Assembly: GCA_022842165.1 (NCBI GenBank)
Contig: JALHQC010000019.1
Coordinates: forward strand, 1 to 64,000
From: a bacterium
Lineage (GTDB): Bacteria > Pseudomonadota > Alphaproteobacteria > Rhizobiales > Aestuariivirgaceae
Length of the DNA: 64,000 nucleotides
Direction of reading: 5' to 3'
A model generated the notes under the pieces. It did no database searches. It was not told where the DNA came from and was given only the letters and a program-made list of their open reading frames with translations. The position numbers and the translations under genes are program-made. Below, one piece after another: positions 44,719 to 53,936 of this stretch (the first letter of the stretch is position 1; each line of letters opens with the position of its first letter).

Positions 44719-44943
44719 ATGGGTGCAATGTCTGTCTGGCACTGGGCGCTGGTGATATTGGTGGTCGTTCTGCTGTTCGGCCGTGGCAAGATCTCCGATC
44801 TGATGGGCGATGTCGCAAAGGGCATCAAGAGCTTCAAGAAGGGCATGGCGGACGATGACAGCGTCGCCTCCACGCCTGGTGAGGCCAAGTCGCTGGAACA
44901 GCAGGCTGTCGTGAAGACCGAAGCCGAAAAAGCCAAGAGCTAG
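44719..44943 (+). CDS. tatA: Twin-arginine translocase subunit TatA
   Basis: A 74-residue membrane protein. The short helix [19 protein letters not shown] contains the FGRGK hinge, followed by an amphipathic helix ([17 protein letters not shown]) and a charged tail. TatA oligomers form the pore of folded-protein export. ATG 44719 has AAGAGGAG about eight bases upstream; an earlier ATG at 44677 would add 14 unlikely residues. It is first of tatABC. Confidence 0.94.
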   Translation: MGAMSVWHWALVILVVVLLFGRGKISDLMGDVAKGIKSFKKGMADDDSVASTPGEAKSLEQQAVVKTEAEKAKS

Positions 44944-44973
44944 GACGGTCCGGCGGGAACGCCGGCATGAACC

Positions 44974-45318
44974 ATGTTTGACTTCGGCGTCGGCTACACG
45001 GAAATGTTTCTAATTGCCGTGGTGGCGATCATCGTGATCGGCCCCAAGGATTTGCCGCGCGTGCTGCGCGCACTCGGCAAGACCGTGGCTAAAATGCGCG
45101 GCATGGCCCGCGAGTTCCAAGGCCACCTCGACGGCGCGATGAAGGAGGCGGGCCTCGATGACGTGAAGAAGGAATTCAACAACCTCAAGAATTCCGCCAA
45201 CATCATCGACCCGGTGAAGAAAGACGTCATCTCCGACGTGAAGAAGCAGGAAGACGATTTCAAGAAGCTGTTCGGCGAAGTTCCGGCCGACCCCGCAAAA
45301 CCGCAGGCGGGCGCATGA
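44974..45318 (+). CDS. tatB: Twin-arginine translocase subunit TatB
   Basis: A 114-residue protein. MFDFGVGYTEMFLIAVVAII forms the single helix with the conserved Glu, followed by IGPKDLPRVLRALGKTVAKM, the TatB GPK-LP hinge, and a charged, coiled tail. It works with TatC in signal-peptide recognition. The stop overlaps the tatC start by four bases. Confidence 0.94.
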   Translation: MFDFGVGYTEMFLIAVVAIIVIGPKDLPRVLRALGKTVAKMRGMAREFQGHLDGAMKEAGLDDVKKEFNNLKNSANIIDPVKKDVISDVKKQEDDFKKLFGEVPADPAKPQAGA

Positions 45319-46100
45319 GCAAGAGCGAAATCGATGCCTCGGAAGCCCCGCTGATCGAGCATCTGATCGAACTCCGCACCCGGCTGATGTGGAGCGGCGC
45401 GGGCTTCATCCTGGCCTTTATCGTCAGCTTCTATTTTTCGTCCGACATTCTCTATTACCTGGTGCTGCCGTTCAAATGGGGCACGGGCGAGGACGTCTCG
45501 CTCATCTCCATCAAGCTTCTGGGCGTGTTCCTGGTGAAACTGAAGATCGCCGTGTTCGGCGGCATGTTCATCGGCTTCCCGGTCATTGCCACGCAAATCT
45601 ACCGGTTCGTGGCGCCAGGCCTTTACACGCACGAGAAGAATGCCTTCAAACCCTATCTTTTCGCGACCCCGGTGTTCTTCATCCTGGGCGCAGCGCTTGT
45701 CTATTTCTTCCTGCTGCCGGTGGCGATTTCGTTCTTCTTCGCGCTGGCGGCAAGCACCGGCGGCAATGGCCAGACCTCGATCGAACTCATGCCCGACATC
45801 GAGGCCTATCTCGATTTCGTGATGATGCTGATCCTGGCGTTCGGGGTCTGCTTCCAGCTTCCGGTGGTCCTGACGCTGCTCGGTCAGATCGGCGTGGTGA
45901 GCTACGAACAGTTGAAGAGCGGCCGGAAGTTCGCGGTTGTCGGCGTATTCGTGATCGCTGCAGTGCTGACCCCGCCAGATCCGATTTCGCAGATCGCCAT
46001 GGCGGTGCCGCTGATGCTGCTCTATGAAGTATCCGTGCAGGCGGTGCGCTTCCTCGAATCCCGCCGCAAGAAGACCGAGACTGCCGAGGAAGCAGCCTAA
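45315..46100 (+). CDS. tatC: Twin-arginine translocase subunit TatC
   Basis: A 261-residue inner-membrane protein with six helices. [20 protein letters not shown] is the conserved N-terminal block, [20 protein letters not shown] and [20 protein letters not shown] are the third and fourth helices, and [20 protein letters not shown] the fifth. It forms the receptor for twin-arginine signals. It shares a four-base overlap with tatB and ends the tatABC operon, 71 bases before serS. Confidence 0.96.
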   Translation: MSKSEIDASEAPLIEHLIELRTRLMWSGAGFILAFIVSFYFSSDILYYLVLPFKWGTGEDVSLISIKLLGVFLVKLKIAVFGGMFIGFPVIATQIYRFVAPGLYTHEKNAFKPYLFATPVFFILGAALVYFFLLPVAISFFFALAASTGGNGQTSIELMPDIEAYLDFVMMLILAFGVCFQLPVVLTLLGQIGVVSYEQLKSGRKFAVVGVFVIAAVLTPPDPISQIAMAVPLMLLYEVSVQAVRFLESRRKKTETAEEAA

Positions 46101-46171
46101 CTTCTCCCTCTGAACCCTTCCCGCCGCCCTTTCGCCGTCCTATAGGAGGGCACGAAAAGGGATTTGACCAC

Positions 46172-47452
46172 ATGCACGACATCAAGGCCATCCGCGACAA
46201 TCCGGACGCGTTCGACACGGGGCTGGCCCGCCGGGGGCTGCCGCCGATGGCGGGAGAGCTTCTGAAAATCGATTCGGAACGGCGCGACCATCTGCAGAAG
46301 TTGCAGGATGCGCAGGCGCGGCGGAACGCAGCCTCGAAGGATATCGGCGAGGCGATGAAGCAGGGCGACAAGGCCCGGGCCGAATCCTTGAAAGCCGAGA
46401 TGGGCACGATCAAGGATTTCATCGCGTCCGGAGAAGCCGTGGAACGCGACCTGAACCAGAAGATTGAAGCAGCACTCGCCGTCATCCCCAACATTCCGCT
46501 TGATGACGTGCCGGACGGCAAGGACGAGACCGGCAACATCGAAGTGCGGCGCTGGGGAGAGCGGCCGCGTTTCGAATATGAAGCCCGGCAGCATTTCGAC
46601 ATCGGCGAATGGTTGGGGTTGATGGACTTCGAAGCGGCGGCGAAAATCGCGGGAGCCCGTTTCGTGGTGATGCGCGGGCAGCTGGCGCGCATGGAACGGG
46701 CATTGGCGCAGTTCATGCTGGACCTGCAGACGGGTAGCAATGGCTACACCGAGCATTACGTGCCCTTCATGGTGAATGATGCCGCCGTGTTCGGTACCAA
46801 CCAGCTGCCGAAATTCGCTGAAGACCTGTTCAGGACGACTGACGGGCGGTGGCTCATCCCCACGGCGGAAGTCTCGCTCACCAATCTGGTGCGGGAATCG
46901 ATCGTTGAGGAGAAGAACCTGCCGATGCGGCTGACTGCCTACACGCCGTGCTTCCGCGCTGAGGCGGGTGCGGCGGGGCGCGACACGCGGGGCATGATCC
47001 GCCAGCACCAGTTCTCGAAGGTAGAACTCGTCTCGATCACCACGCCGGAACAATCCCGCGAGGAACTTGAGCGGATGACGGGTTGTGCCGAGAGCGTTCT
47101 GCAGAAGCTCGGCCTGCATTACCGCGTGATGCGGCTGTGCACGGGTGACATGGGCTTCGGCAGCCGCATGACTTACGATCTGGAAGTGTGGTTGCCGGGG
47201 CAGAACGCCTTCCGCGAAATCTCGTCCTGCTCGGTGTGCGGCGACTTTCAGGCGCGGCGCATGGATGCGCGCTACAAGCCCGCCGATGGCAAGGGCACAC
47301 GCTTCGTTCATACGCTGAACGGTTCCGGCCTCGCCGTTGGCCGCACCATGGTTGCCATTCTGGAGAATTACCAGAACGCCGATGGCAGCGTCACCATTCC
47401 CGAAGCCCTGCGCCCCTATATGGGTGGCGCCGACAAGATCACGAGGCCCTGA
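46172..47452 (+). CDS. serS: Seryl-tRNA synthetase
   Basis: A 426-residue class II synthetase. The N-terminal coiled-coil arm (about 30-100) binds the tRNA-Ser long arm. Motif 2 reads [20 protein letters not shown] and motif 3 [20 protein letters not shown], with FSKVELVSI between them. [11 protein letters not shown], the Ser-specific loop, is present. AGGAGGGC lies before the ATG with a longer-than-usual gap. surE starts one base after the stop. Confidence 0.97.
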   Translation: MHDIKAIRDNPDAFDTGLARRGLPPMAGELLKIDSERRDHLQKLQDAQARRNAASKDIGEAMKQGDKARAESLKAEMGTIKDFIASGEAVERDLNQKIEAALAVIPNIPLDDVPDGKDETGNIEVRRWGERPRFEYEARQHFDIGEWLGLMDFEAAAKIAGARFVVMRGQLARMERALAQFMLDLQTGSNGYTEHYVPFMVNDAAVFGTNQLPKFAEDLFRTTDGRWLIPTAEVSLTNLVRESIVEEKNLPMRLTAYTPCFRAEAGAAGRDTRGMIRQHQFSKVELVSITTPEQSREELERMTGCAESVLQKLGLHYRVMRLCTGDMGFGSRMTYDLEVWLPGQNAFREISSCSVCGDFQARRMDARYKPADGKGTRFVHTLNGSGLAVGRTMVAILENYQNADGSVTIPEALRPYMGGADKITRP

Positions 47453-47453
47453 C

Positions 47454-48215
47454 ATGCGCATTCTGGTAACGAACGACGACGGCATTCACGCGCCGGGGCT
47501 CGAAACTCTCGAGCGGATCGCGCGGACGCTTTCGGACGATGTGTGGATCGTGGCGCCGGCAGAGGAAAACTCGGGGGCAGGGCACTCTTTGTCGCTCGCC
47601 GATCCGATCCGTTTCCGGAAGATCGCCGACCAGCGCTTTGAGGTTGCGGGAACGCCGACCGATTGCGTGGTGATGGCGGCGCGAAAAATCCTTCCCGGCG
47701 ATCCGGATCTCGTGCTGTCCGGCGTCAACCGCGGGCAGAACATCGCCGATGACGTGACCTATTCCGGCACCATCGCGGCGGCGATGGAAGGAACGCAGCT
47801 TGGCTTCAAGTCGATTGCGCTCTCCCAGGTGACGGGCATTCACGGCAACGGCTTTTCCTATGAGGTGGCGGAGCATTATGGCGCGGGCGTCATCAAGAAG
47901 CTGGCGGCCATGAGCTTCGGCCCGGGCGTGCTGATGAACGTGAACTTTCCCGATTGCCGGCCGGACGAGCTACATGGCGTGGAAGTGACGCGGCAAGGCA
48001 AGCGCGACGTGAACCTTCTGCATGTGGACGAGCGCACGGACATGCGCGGCAATCATTACTACTGGCTTGGCTTCAAGCGCGAACGCGGCAACCCGCCGGT
48101 AGGCACCGACCTGTGGGCGGTGTTCAACAAGCGCATTTCGGTGACGCCGCTGCATATGAACCTGACGCAGGTCGAGGCGATGGAAGCCGTGCGCACGGTG
48201 CTGGACGCGCCGTGA
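47454..48215 (+). CDS. surE: 5'/3'-nucleotidase SurE
   Basis: A 253-residue SurE phosphatase. MRILVTNDDGIHAPGLETL contains the metal-binding NDD, WIVAPAEENSGAGHSLSL the phosphate site and VLSGVNRGQNIADDVTYSGT the active-site loop with Asn. It removes phosphate from nucleoside monophosphates and polyphosphate. ATG 47454 begins just one base after the serS stop. Its end overlaps the pcm start by four bases (GTGA), the common surE-pcm pairing. Confidence 0.96.
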   Translation: MRILVTNDDGIHAPGLETLERIARTLSDDVWIVAPAEENSGAGHSLSLADPIRFRKIADQRFEVAGTPTDCVVMAARKILPGDPDLVLSGVNRGQNIADDVTYSGTIAAAMEGTQLGFKSIALSQVTGIHGNGFSYEVAEHYGAGVIKKLAAMSFGPGVLMNVNFPDCRPDELHGVEVTRQGKRDVNLLHVDERTDMRGNHYYWLGFKRERGNPPVGTDLWAVFNKRISVTPLHMNLTQVEAMEAVRTVLDAP

Positions 48216-48859
48216 CGCAAGACCCGCGCAAGACGAGCCTGATGGCGGCGCTGCAGAAGCAGGGCATCCGCGACAGCCGCGTGCTCGATGCGATAGCTAC
48301 CGTTCCACGCGAAGTCTTCGTCGAAGACGCGTTTTCGGATCAGGCCTATGCCGACCAGGCCCTGCCGATTTCCTGCGGGCAGACGATTTCGCAGCCCTAC
48401 GTCGTGGCACTGATGACGGAGGCGCTGGACGTGAAGGCCGTTCACCGCGTGCTGGAGATCGGCACGGGGTCTGGGTATCAGTCTGCCGTTCTGTCTCACT
48501 TGTGCAAGCGGGTCTATACGGTGGAGCGGTTCCGGACGCTGGCGGACAAGGCGGCCCGGCGATTCGACGCGCTGAAGCTGAAGAACGTGACGCAGACGGT
48601 GGGTGACGGCACCAAGGGCTGGCTGCGGCTGGCGCCGTTCGACCGCATCATCGTGACGGCGGCGGCGAAGGATGTGCCGCAGGCACTGCTCGATCAGCTT
48701 GAGCCCGGCGGCGTGATGGTGCTGCCCATCGAGGAGAGGGCGGGGAAGCAGGACCTTTACCGCATCACGCGCACGGAAGCAGGCTTCGAACGTCAGCATC
48801 TGGTGCCGGTGCGCTTCGTTCCGCTGGTCGAGGGCCTGCCGAAGGAAAGCCTTGCCTGA
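48212..48859 (+). CDS. pcm: Protein-L-isoaspartate O-methyltransferase
   Basis: A 215-residue canonical Pcm that repairs isoaspartyl residues in aged proteins. LPISCGQTISQPYVVALMTE is the substrate loop, VLEIGTGSGYQSAVLSHL the SAM site, and VTQTVGDGTKGWL and FDRIIVTAAAKDVPQALLDQ later family blocks. The start is GTG 48212, overlapping surE; an ATG at 48242 is possible but would cut the N-terminal helix. It is the second PCMT-type gene in the window. Confidence 0.95.
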   Translation: MTQDPRKTSLMAALQKQGIRDSRVLDAIATVPREVFVEDAFSDQAYADQALPISCGQTISQPYVVALMTEALDVKAVHRVLEIGTGSGYQSAVLSHLCKRVYTVERFRTLADKAARRFDALKLKNVTQTVGDGTKGWLRLAPFDRIIVTAAAKDVPQALLDQLEPGGVMVLPIEERAGKQDLYRITRTEAGFERQHLVPVRFVPLVEGLPKESLA

Positions 48860-48918
48860 GATTGAGCGATTGGCGGCAATAGTGTAACGCGGAAGGCTGA
48901 AAAGAGGAGTTCGATCCC

Positions 48919-49650
48919 ATGAAGACTGGCCTCAAGTCCCTGATGATGGCGTCGATGCTGAGCCTTGCGGCGCTTGCTGATGGACAGGCGATGGCGGCGG
49001 ATCAGCTTCTTGGCACCGCAATCTTCGAACCACGCCCACAACGCGACGTGATCGAGGTTGGCGCGCAGGAGGGCCGGTTTCGCGGCATCCGTTTCGAGGT
49101 CCGGCGGAACGACGTCGAGATTCTCGACCTGCGGATCGTCTATGGCAATGGCACGACGGAAGACCTGCGGGTGAGAGAGATTTTCCGCGCCGGGTCATCG
49201 TCGCGGGTGATCGACCTTCCGGGGCGGCGGCGGGCGATCAGGCAGATCATCGTCACCTATCTCGCGAAGGGGCCGGCGCGCATCCAGTTTTTCGGTGTCG
49301 AGGGCGGTGGCGGGCTCGACGTGGCGCAGTGGGAACGGCTGGGCTGCAAGGATGTGCGGTTCCATGTAGACCGCGATTCGCTGAGGGTCGGGCGGCAGGA
49401 AGGCCGGTTCAGCGCCATCCGCGTGAAGGTGCGGCATGCGCCCGTCGAATTCTACGATCTTCGCGTGGTGTTCCCGAGCGGCAGGGCCCAGCAGATCCGG
49501 GCGCGCGTGACCATTCCGCCGGGGGCCGTTTCGAACCCCATCACGCTCGATGGCGAAAATCGCGGCATCGACAGGATCGAGATGGTTTATCGCGCCATCC
49601 CGACATTCAAGGGCGTCGCCGAAGTATGCTTCGAAGCGCTTCCGAGGTAG
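48919..49650 (+). CDS. Exported protein with two repeated beta domains
   Basis: A 243-residue protein with a signal peptide (about 1-26, ending AMAA). Two similar units follow. Unit one contains VGAQEGRFRGIRFEVRRNDV and LDLRIVYGNGTTEDLRVRE; unit two contains VGRQEGRFSAIRVKVRHAPV and YDLRVVFPSGRAQQIRARV. Each continues to a strand of the type ...RAIRQIIVTYLAK or ...GIDRIEMVYRAIP. The internal duplication is clear. It resembles proteins of unknown function with a DUF2541-like domain. AAAGAGGAG precedes the ATG. It is not in an operon. Confidence 0.75.
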   Translation: MKTGLKSLMMASMLSLAALADGQAMAADQLLGTAIFEPRPQRDVIEVGAQEGRFRGIRFEVRRNDVEILDLRIVYGNGTTEDLRVREIFRAGSSSRVIDLPGRRRAIRQIIVTYLAKGPARIQFFGVEGGGGLDVAQWERLGCKDVRFHVDRDSLRVGRQEGRFSAIRVKVRHAPVEFYDLRVVFPSGRAQQIRARVTIPPGAVSNPITLDGENRGIDRIEMVYRAIPTFKGVAEVCFEALPR

Positions 49651-49657
49651 GTGCGGA

Positions 49658-50557
49658 TCAAGGCTGCTCGAAATCGCGGATGGGCTCGATATTGCGGGCG
49701 CGTTCGCGGATCGAGATATAGATCGCGCTGGCGATGAGGATGCCGACGCCGACGAAGGTCCAGACATCGGGAAAGTCGCCGAAGAAATACCAGCCGGCAG
49801 CGACGGCCATGATCATCTCGGAATAGGCAAGCGGCGCGAGGAGCGAGGCTTCGCCGTAGTCATAGGCCTTGACGATCAGATAGTGCCCGCCATTGGCGAT
49901 GAAGGCCAGCAGCACGAAGAAGCCCCACTGCTCCGGCGTGACAGGCTGCCACACGAAGACGACGGCTGCCGACATGATGATGGCGCCCAGCAGGCTGGTG
50001 TAGAATGTCGTCACCATCGCGGGTGCCGAGCCTGAAATCTTGCGGGTCATCAGCATGTAGATCGCCAGCGACAGGCCCGCGGCCAGCGCCATGAACACGC
50101 CGGGGTTCAACTCCTGAAAGCCGGGGCGGATGATGATGAGCGTGCCCATGAAGCCGATCAGCACCGCCAGCCAGCGGCGGATGCCGACCTTTTCGCCCAG
50201 CACCAGGGGCGACAGCATGGTGACAATCAGGGGCTGCACGAAGAAGATCGATAGCGTATCGGCGATCGAGAGGTAGGTGAGGCCCCAGAAGAAAAAGCCG
50301 GTCGCCGAAATCAGCAGCAGGGCGCGCGCCGTGTGCATCAAAGGCATGTTGGGCATGATGCCCCTTGCCCCGACAAGATTCAGCGTGAAGGGCAGGGTGA
50401 TGAGTGCGCCGAAAAACAGGCGCGCCCAGACGATCTGCAGGATCGGCACGCCCTGCTGGCCAAGGAACTTCGCCACCACGTCCAGAAACGGCAGGACTGA
50501 CATGGCCAGCAGCATGAGGCCGATGCCGAGAAGCGGATGAGTGGAGTGCGATGTCAT
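49658..50557 (-). CDS. DMT superfamily (EamA) transporter
   Basis: A 299-residue inner-membrane protein with about ten hydrophobic segments in two EamA repeats. The first begins LGIGLMLLAMSVLPFLDVVA and contains QIVWARLFFGALITLPF; the second contains YMLMTRKISGSAPAMVTTFY and LAPLAYSEMIMAVAAGWYFF, the typical second-repeat block. Such proteins export metabolites, amino acids or drugs. The terminal tail after the last helix is charged. The substrate cannot be told. Confidence 0.88.
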   Translation of the reverse strand: MTSHSTHPLLGIGLMLLAMSVLPFLDVVAKFLGQQGVPILQIVWARLFFGALITLPFTLNLVGARGIMPNMPLMHTARALLLISATGFFFWGLTYLSIADTLSIFFVQPLIVTMLSPLVLGEKVGIRRWLAVLIGFMGTLIIIRPGFQELNPGVFMALAAGLSLAIYMLMTRKISGSAPAMVTTFYTSLLGAIIMSAAVVFVWQPVTPEQWGFFVLLAFIANGGHYLIVKAYDYGEASLLAPLAYSEMIMAVAAGWYFFGDFPDVWTFVGVGILIASAIYISIRERARNIEPIRDFEQP

Positions 50558-50589
50558 GGGCCGGACTTAGCGGCTGTGCTGCCCGGGCG

Positions 50590-53013
50590 CTAGGCTTTCA
50601 GCCTTGCGTTCCCCGCATCCCAGACCGACTCGGGGATGATCCGCGCCTTGCGCATTTCAGTGAAGACCATCACGTCGAATGCGGTTCCGTCCGCCGCCAG
50701 TTCCGGTGGCACATAGGCAAAGGCGAGCGATTTCCCTACCTTGTGGCCGAAGGCGCCGGACGTAGTGACGCCCACGACCTTGCCGCCGTGATAGACGGGC
50801 TCGTTGCCCATGCAGTCCGAATCCGTATTCTCGACCTCCATGTAGACGAGCTTCATGCGGGGGCCGCGCTGCTTGTTCGACAGCGTTGCCGCCCTGCCGA
50901 TGAAATCTTCCTTGTCGAGGCGGAGGAAGCGTTCCATCGAGGCCTCGATCATGTCGATCTCGGTTGTCAGTTCCGAGCCCCAGCCGCGATAGGATTTTTC
51001 CATGCGGAGCGAGTTCATCGCGTAGGTGCCGAACAGGCTGATGCCGTGGGGCCTGCCCGCAGCCATCAGCGCGTCGAACACCTTTGGCATATCGGCCATG
51101 GGCACGTGGAGTTCCCAGCCCAGTTCGCCCACATAGTTCACGCGCAGCAGGCGGACACCATCGACACCGGCCACATTTGCGACCTTGCCGGTGAGCCAGC
51201 GGAAGGTGGCGTTGGAGAGGTCGGTGCTGGTGCATTGCGCCAGTACATCGCGGGCGAGGGGGCCTGCGAGTACCAGCACGCCGTAGTCATCGGTGATGTC
51301 GGTGATCGTCACTTGCTCGTCTTCACGTTTGCGCCAGTTCAACTGGTCGTAGTCGTGAAGCTGCGCCACCGCTGCGGAGAGGACATAGAAGTGATCCGCC
51401 GCCAGCCGCGTGACGGTGATTTCCGACTCGATGAAGCCGTTGGCGTTGAGCAGATGACCGAGGATGATGCCGCCATCCTTCGCAGGGATCTTGTTGGCGC
51501 AGATACGTTCGAGGAAGGCGTGGGCATCCTTCCCCTTCACGTCGTATTTCGAGAAGGTGGAGAGGTCCATCAGCCCCACGCGCTCGCGCACGGCAAGCGC
51601 CTCTTCCTTCACCGCATTCCACCAGTTCGAGCGGCGATAGGAATATTTCTCGCCCTCGCCGGCCTTGTCGTACCAGCGCGGCCGCTCCCAGCCGAAAATC
51701 TGCGCGAATTGCGCACCTTCGTTTTTCAGCTTTTCGTAAAGCGACGACTTGCGGAGGCCGCGGCCTACCTCGTGCTGCTCGGCGGGCTTGTAGCAGTAAT
51801 ACATGTGGTGATAGTCGGCGACGGAGACTTCCGCCGTATAGTCCTTCGTGGCCCAGTTGCCGAAGCGGCGCGGATCGAATTCGCGCATGTTGATCTCGGC
51901 CTGGCCATGCACCATCCACTGCGCGAGGTACTTGCCTGCGCCGCCGCCCTGGCAGATGCCGATCGATGCGCCGCAGTGCATCCAGTAGTTCTTGGGCCCA
52001 TGCGCGGGGCCCGAAAGATAGGTGCCGTCCGGTGTGTGGGTGATGGCGCCGGAGACGATCGACTTGATGCCGGTCTCGCCGAAGAGCGGCAGCCGCTCGG
52101 TGGCCTTCTCCAACCAGGGCATGATGCGGTCGAGTTCGGGGGCTTCGAGTTCGCTTTCATAGTCCCAGCGCGGGGCCTGGCCATCCCAGCAGACATGGGC
52201 GGTGGCGGTTTCATAGGGGCCGACCAACACGCCGTTGGTTTCCTCACGCAGGTAGGCGTGGGAATAGGGATCGCGCACCACGGGCAATTCCATCTTCAGG
52301 TCTATCAGTTCCTTCAAGGGCTCGGTGATGATGTAGTGGTGCAGCATGTTGGCGATGGGCACGTTATGGCCCGTCCACGAGCCGACGACATCGCAATAGG
52401 AACCCGCCGAATTCACCACATGTTCGCAGTCGATATTGCCGTTCTCGGTGAAGACGCGCCATTCGCCGTTGGGCAGCAGCTTGATGTCGGTCACGCGGTT
52501 GCGGCGGACGATTTCGGCGCCCAGCTTGCGGGCGCCGCCCGCCATGGCGTTGGTGATGTCGGCAGGGGCCACGTGGCCATCATGCACGGTGCGGAAGGCA
52601 GCCTTGATGCCGAAGGTCTCGAGATAGGGATGATACTGCGGGATTTCGGAGGGGCCAATGATCTCGCATTCGTAGCCCGCGAGGCGCGAGATGCCGTAGA
52701 CGTATTTCAGCCAGTTCACCTCTTCGTCGGTCGTGGCGAGGCGCAAGCCGCCGCAACCGTGCCAGGACACGGCATGGCCGGTGAGCTTTTCGAGATTGGC
52801 GTAAAGCTCGGTGCCATAGGTGTGCACTTTCGTCATGTTCAGCGAGCCGTTGAAATGCGGGCACTGGCCAGCGGCATGCCAGGTGGAGCCCGACGTCAGC
52901 TCGCCCTTCTCGATCAGGACGATATCGGTCCAGCCTTCGAGTGCGAGATGGTAGAGGAGCCCCACGCCCATCACGCCACCGCCAACGATCACCACACGCG
53001 CATGCGACTTCAT
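50590..53013 (-). CDS. FAD-dependent dimethylglycine/sarcosine dehydrogenase-like protein with GcvT domain
   Basis: An 807-residue enzyme. The DAO-type FAD domain begins VVIVGGGVMGVGLLYHLA; STWHAAGQCPHFNGS holds the His that links FAD covalently in DMGDH. The C-terminal half is a GcvT-type aminomethyl-transferase domain (about 430-800) with LMDLSTFSKYDVKGKDAHAF, NYVGELGWELHVPMADMPKV and MEKSYRGWGSELTTEIDMIE; it would pass one-carbon units to tetrahydrofolate. Family members demethylate dimethylglycine, sarcosine or related amines. No electron-transfer partner is adjacent. Exact substrate unknown. Confidence 0.88.
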   Translation of the reverse strand: MKSHARVVIVGGGVMGVGLLYHLALEGWTDIVLIEKGELTSGSTWHAAGQCPHFNGSLNMTKVHTYGTELYANLEKLTGHAVSWHGCGGLRLATTDEEVNWLKYVYGISRLAGYECEIIGPSEIPQYHPYLETFGIKAAFRTVHDGHVAPADITNAMAGGARKLGAEIVRRNRVTDIKLLPNGEWRVFTENGNIDCEHVVNSAGSYCDVVGSWTGHNVPIANMLHHYIITEPLKELIDLKMELPVVRDPYSHAYLREETNGVLVGPYETATAHVCWDGQAPRWDYESELEAPELDRIMPWLEKATERLPLFGETGIKSIVSGAITHTPDGTYLSGPAHGPKNYWMHCGASIGICQGGGAGKYLAQWMVHGQAEINMREFDPRRFGNWATKDYTAEVSVADYHHMYYCYKPAEQHEVGRGLRKSSLYEKLKNEGAQFAQIFGWERPRWYDKAGEGEKYSYRRSNWWNAVKEEALAVRERVGLMDLSTFSKYDVKGKDAHAFLERICANKIPAKDGGIILGHLLNANGFIESEITVTRLAADHFYVLSAAVAQLHDYDQLNWRKREDEQVTITDITDDYGVLVLAGPLARDVLAQCTSTDLSNATFRWLTGKVANVAGVDGVRLLRVNYVGELGWELHVPMADMPKVFDALMAAGRPHGISLFGTYAMNSLRMEKSYRGWGSELTTEIDMIEASMERFLRLDKEDFIGRAATLSNKQRGPRMKLVYMEVENTDSDCMGNEPVYHGGKVVGVTTSGAFGHKVGKSLAFAYVPPELAADGTAFDVMVFTEMRKARIIPESVWDAGNARLKA

Positions 53014-53209
53014 CTCTATCTCCGGAATAACTGGCGGCGAGAATAGAGCCTTCCCGCGCCGATGCTCAAGGTCCAGTCAATCCTCTTCACCGGGCCACGG
53101 CTGTTTTCAAGGGAAATTCCGGTGTATGGTGGTGAACACGGCTCATCACCTGCACCATTCATCGGCGGTTCAGGCGCGCCGCCATAGCTTGCGACGAAAG
53201 GAGACACAG

Positions 53210-53542
53210 ATGAAGAAACACCTGCTGACCGCAGCCGTCCTTGCGGCTATTGCCACTCCCGCTGCCGCACCGGCCTTGGCGACGTCCGGCCCAGGCTGCC
53301 TTGTCGTCGTCAACGTGGCGCGGAACGACGCGCTAAACATGCGGTCGCGGCCATCCGCCAGTGCGCGGATCGTCGATATTCTGGTGCCCCGCCGCCATGG
53401 CATTATCCATCTTGATGGCCCCTGCAGGCCATCGAGCGTGCCGTGGGCCAACCGCTGGTGCCCGGTGACCCACTATGACGGCGATGACGTGACGCGCGGC
53501 TGGGTAAAGGCCCGCTTCGTGCGCGATTCGGATTGCCCCTAG
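53210..53542 (+). CDS. Exported bacterial SH3-domain protein
   Basis: A 110-residue protein. A signal peptide (MKKHLLTAAVLAAIATPAAA) precedes one SH3b domain: CLVVVNVARNDALNMRSRPS, ILVPRRHGIIHLDGPC and RGWVKARFVRDSDCP, with the usual 'LNMRSRPS...W.kArfv' pattern. Three or four Cys may form disulfides. AAAGGAG precedes ATG 53210. SH3b domains often bind cell-wall peptides. It stands alone. Confidence 0.8.
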   Translation: MKKHLLTAAVLAAIATPAAAPALATSGPGCLVVVNVARNDALNMRSRPSASARIVDILVPRRHGIIHLDGPCRPSSVPWANRWCPVTHYDGDDVTRGWVKARFVRDSDCP

Positions 53543-53543
53543 A

Positions 53544-53909
53544 TCAGGGGCACAGCGGCGAATTCAGGCCTTGCTGCGCCAGGCCCGTGCACAGGGCGCC
53601 GACCAGCTCGTTGCGCTGGTCCCACAGCATTGCGCCGATTAGCAAGGGTATGCCGACACCTGTGGCCATGTAGTACAGGAGATTGCGGACGCTGTCCGCC
53701 GCCCAGAAGCCGGCGTCGTCCCACTCCGCGCCGATGACGTGCTTTTCCCACTGGTAGTCATCGCGGGTGAGCGTGTTGAGCGGTTCGCCGAGCCCCAGAT
53801 CCTCGGCATACATGGTGGCGTGCGCACGCCAGTAATGCGCCACGATGCCAACGAGGCCGCCAAGAATGGCGATGGCGACAACGAAGGCGATGTAGGCGAG
53901 CGTGACCAT
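53544..53909 (-). CDS. Small membrane protein of unknown function
   Basis: A 121-residue protein with two probable transmembrane helices: LAYIAFVVAIAILGGLVGIV (about 3-22) and LLYYMATGVGIPLLIGAMLW (about 76-95). The soluble part between contains EDLGLGEPLNTLTRDDYQWE. It ends two bases after the convergent SH3 gene. No family is recognised; the composition and strong helices support a real gene. Confidence 0.65.
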   Translation of the reverse strand: MVTLAYIAFVVAIAILGGLVGIVAHYWRAHATMYAEDLGLGEPLNTLTRDDYQWEKHVIGAEWDDAGFWAADSVRNLLYYMATGVGIPLLIGAMLWDQRNELVGALCTGLAQQGLNSPLCP

Positions 53910-53936
53910 CGGCCATTCTGTGCACGGGTCGATTAC

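Noticed and set aside
50551-53046. Plus-strand open frame of 831 codons
   Set aside because: It is antisense to the FAD/GcvT-type enzyme; no recognisable domain and very His/Gly-rich.
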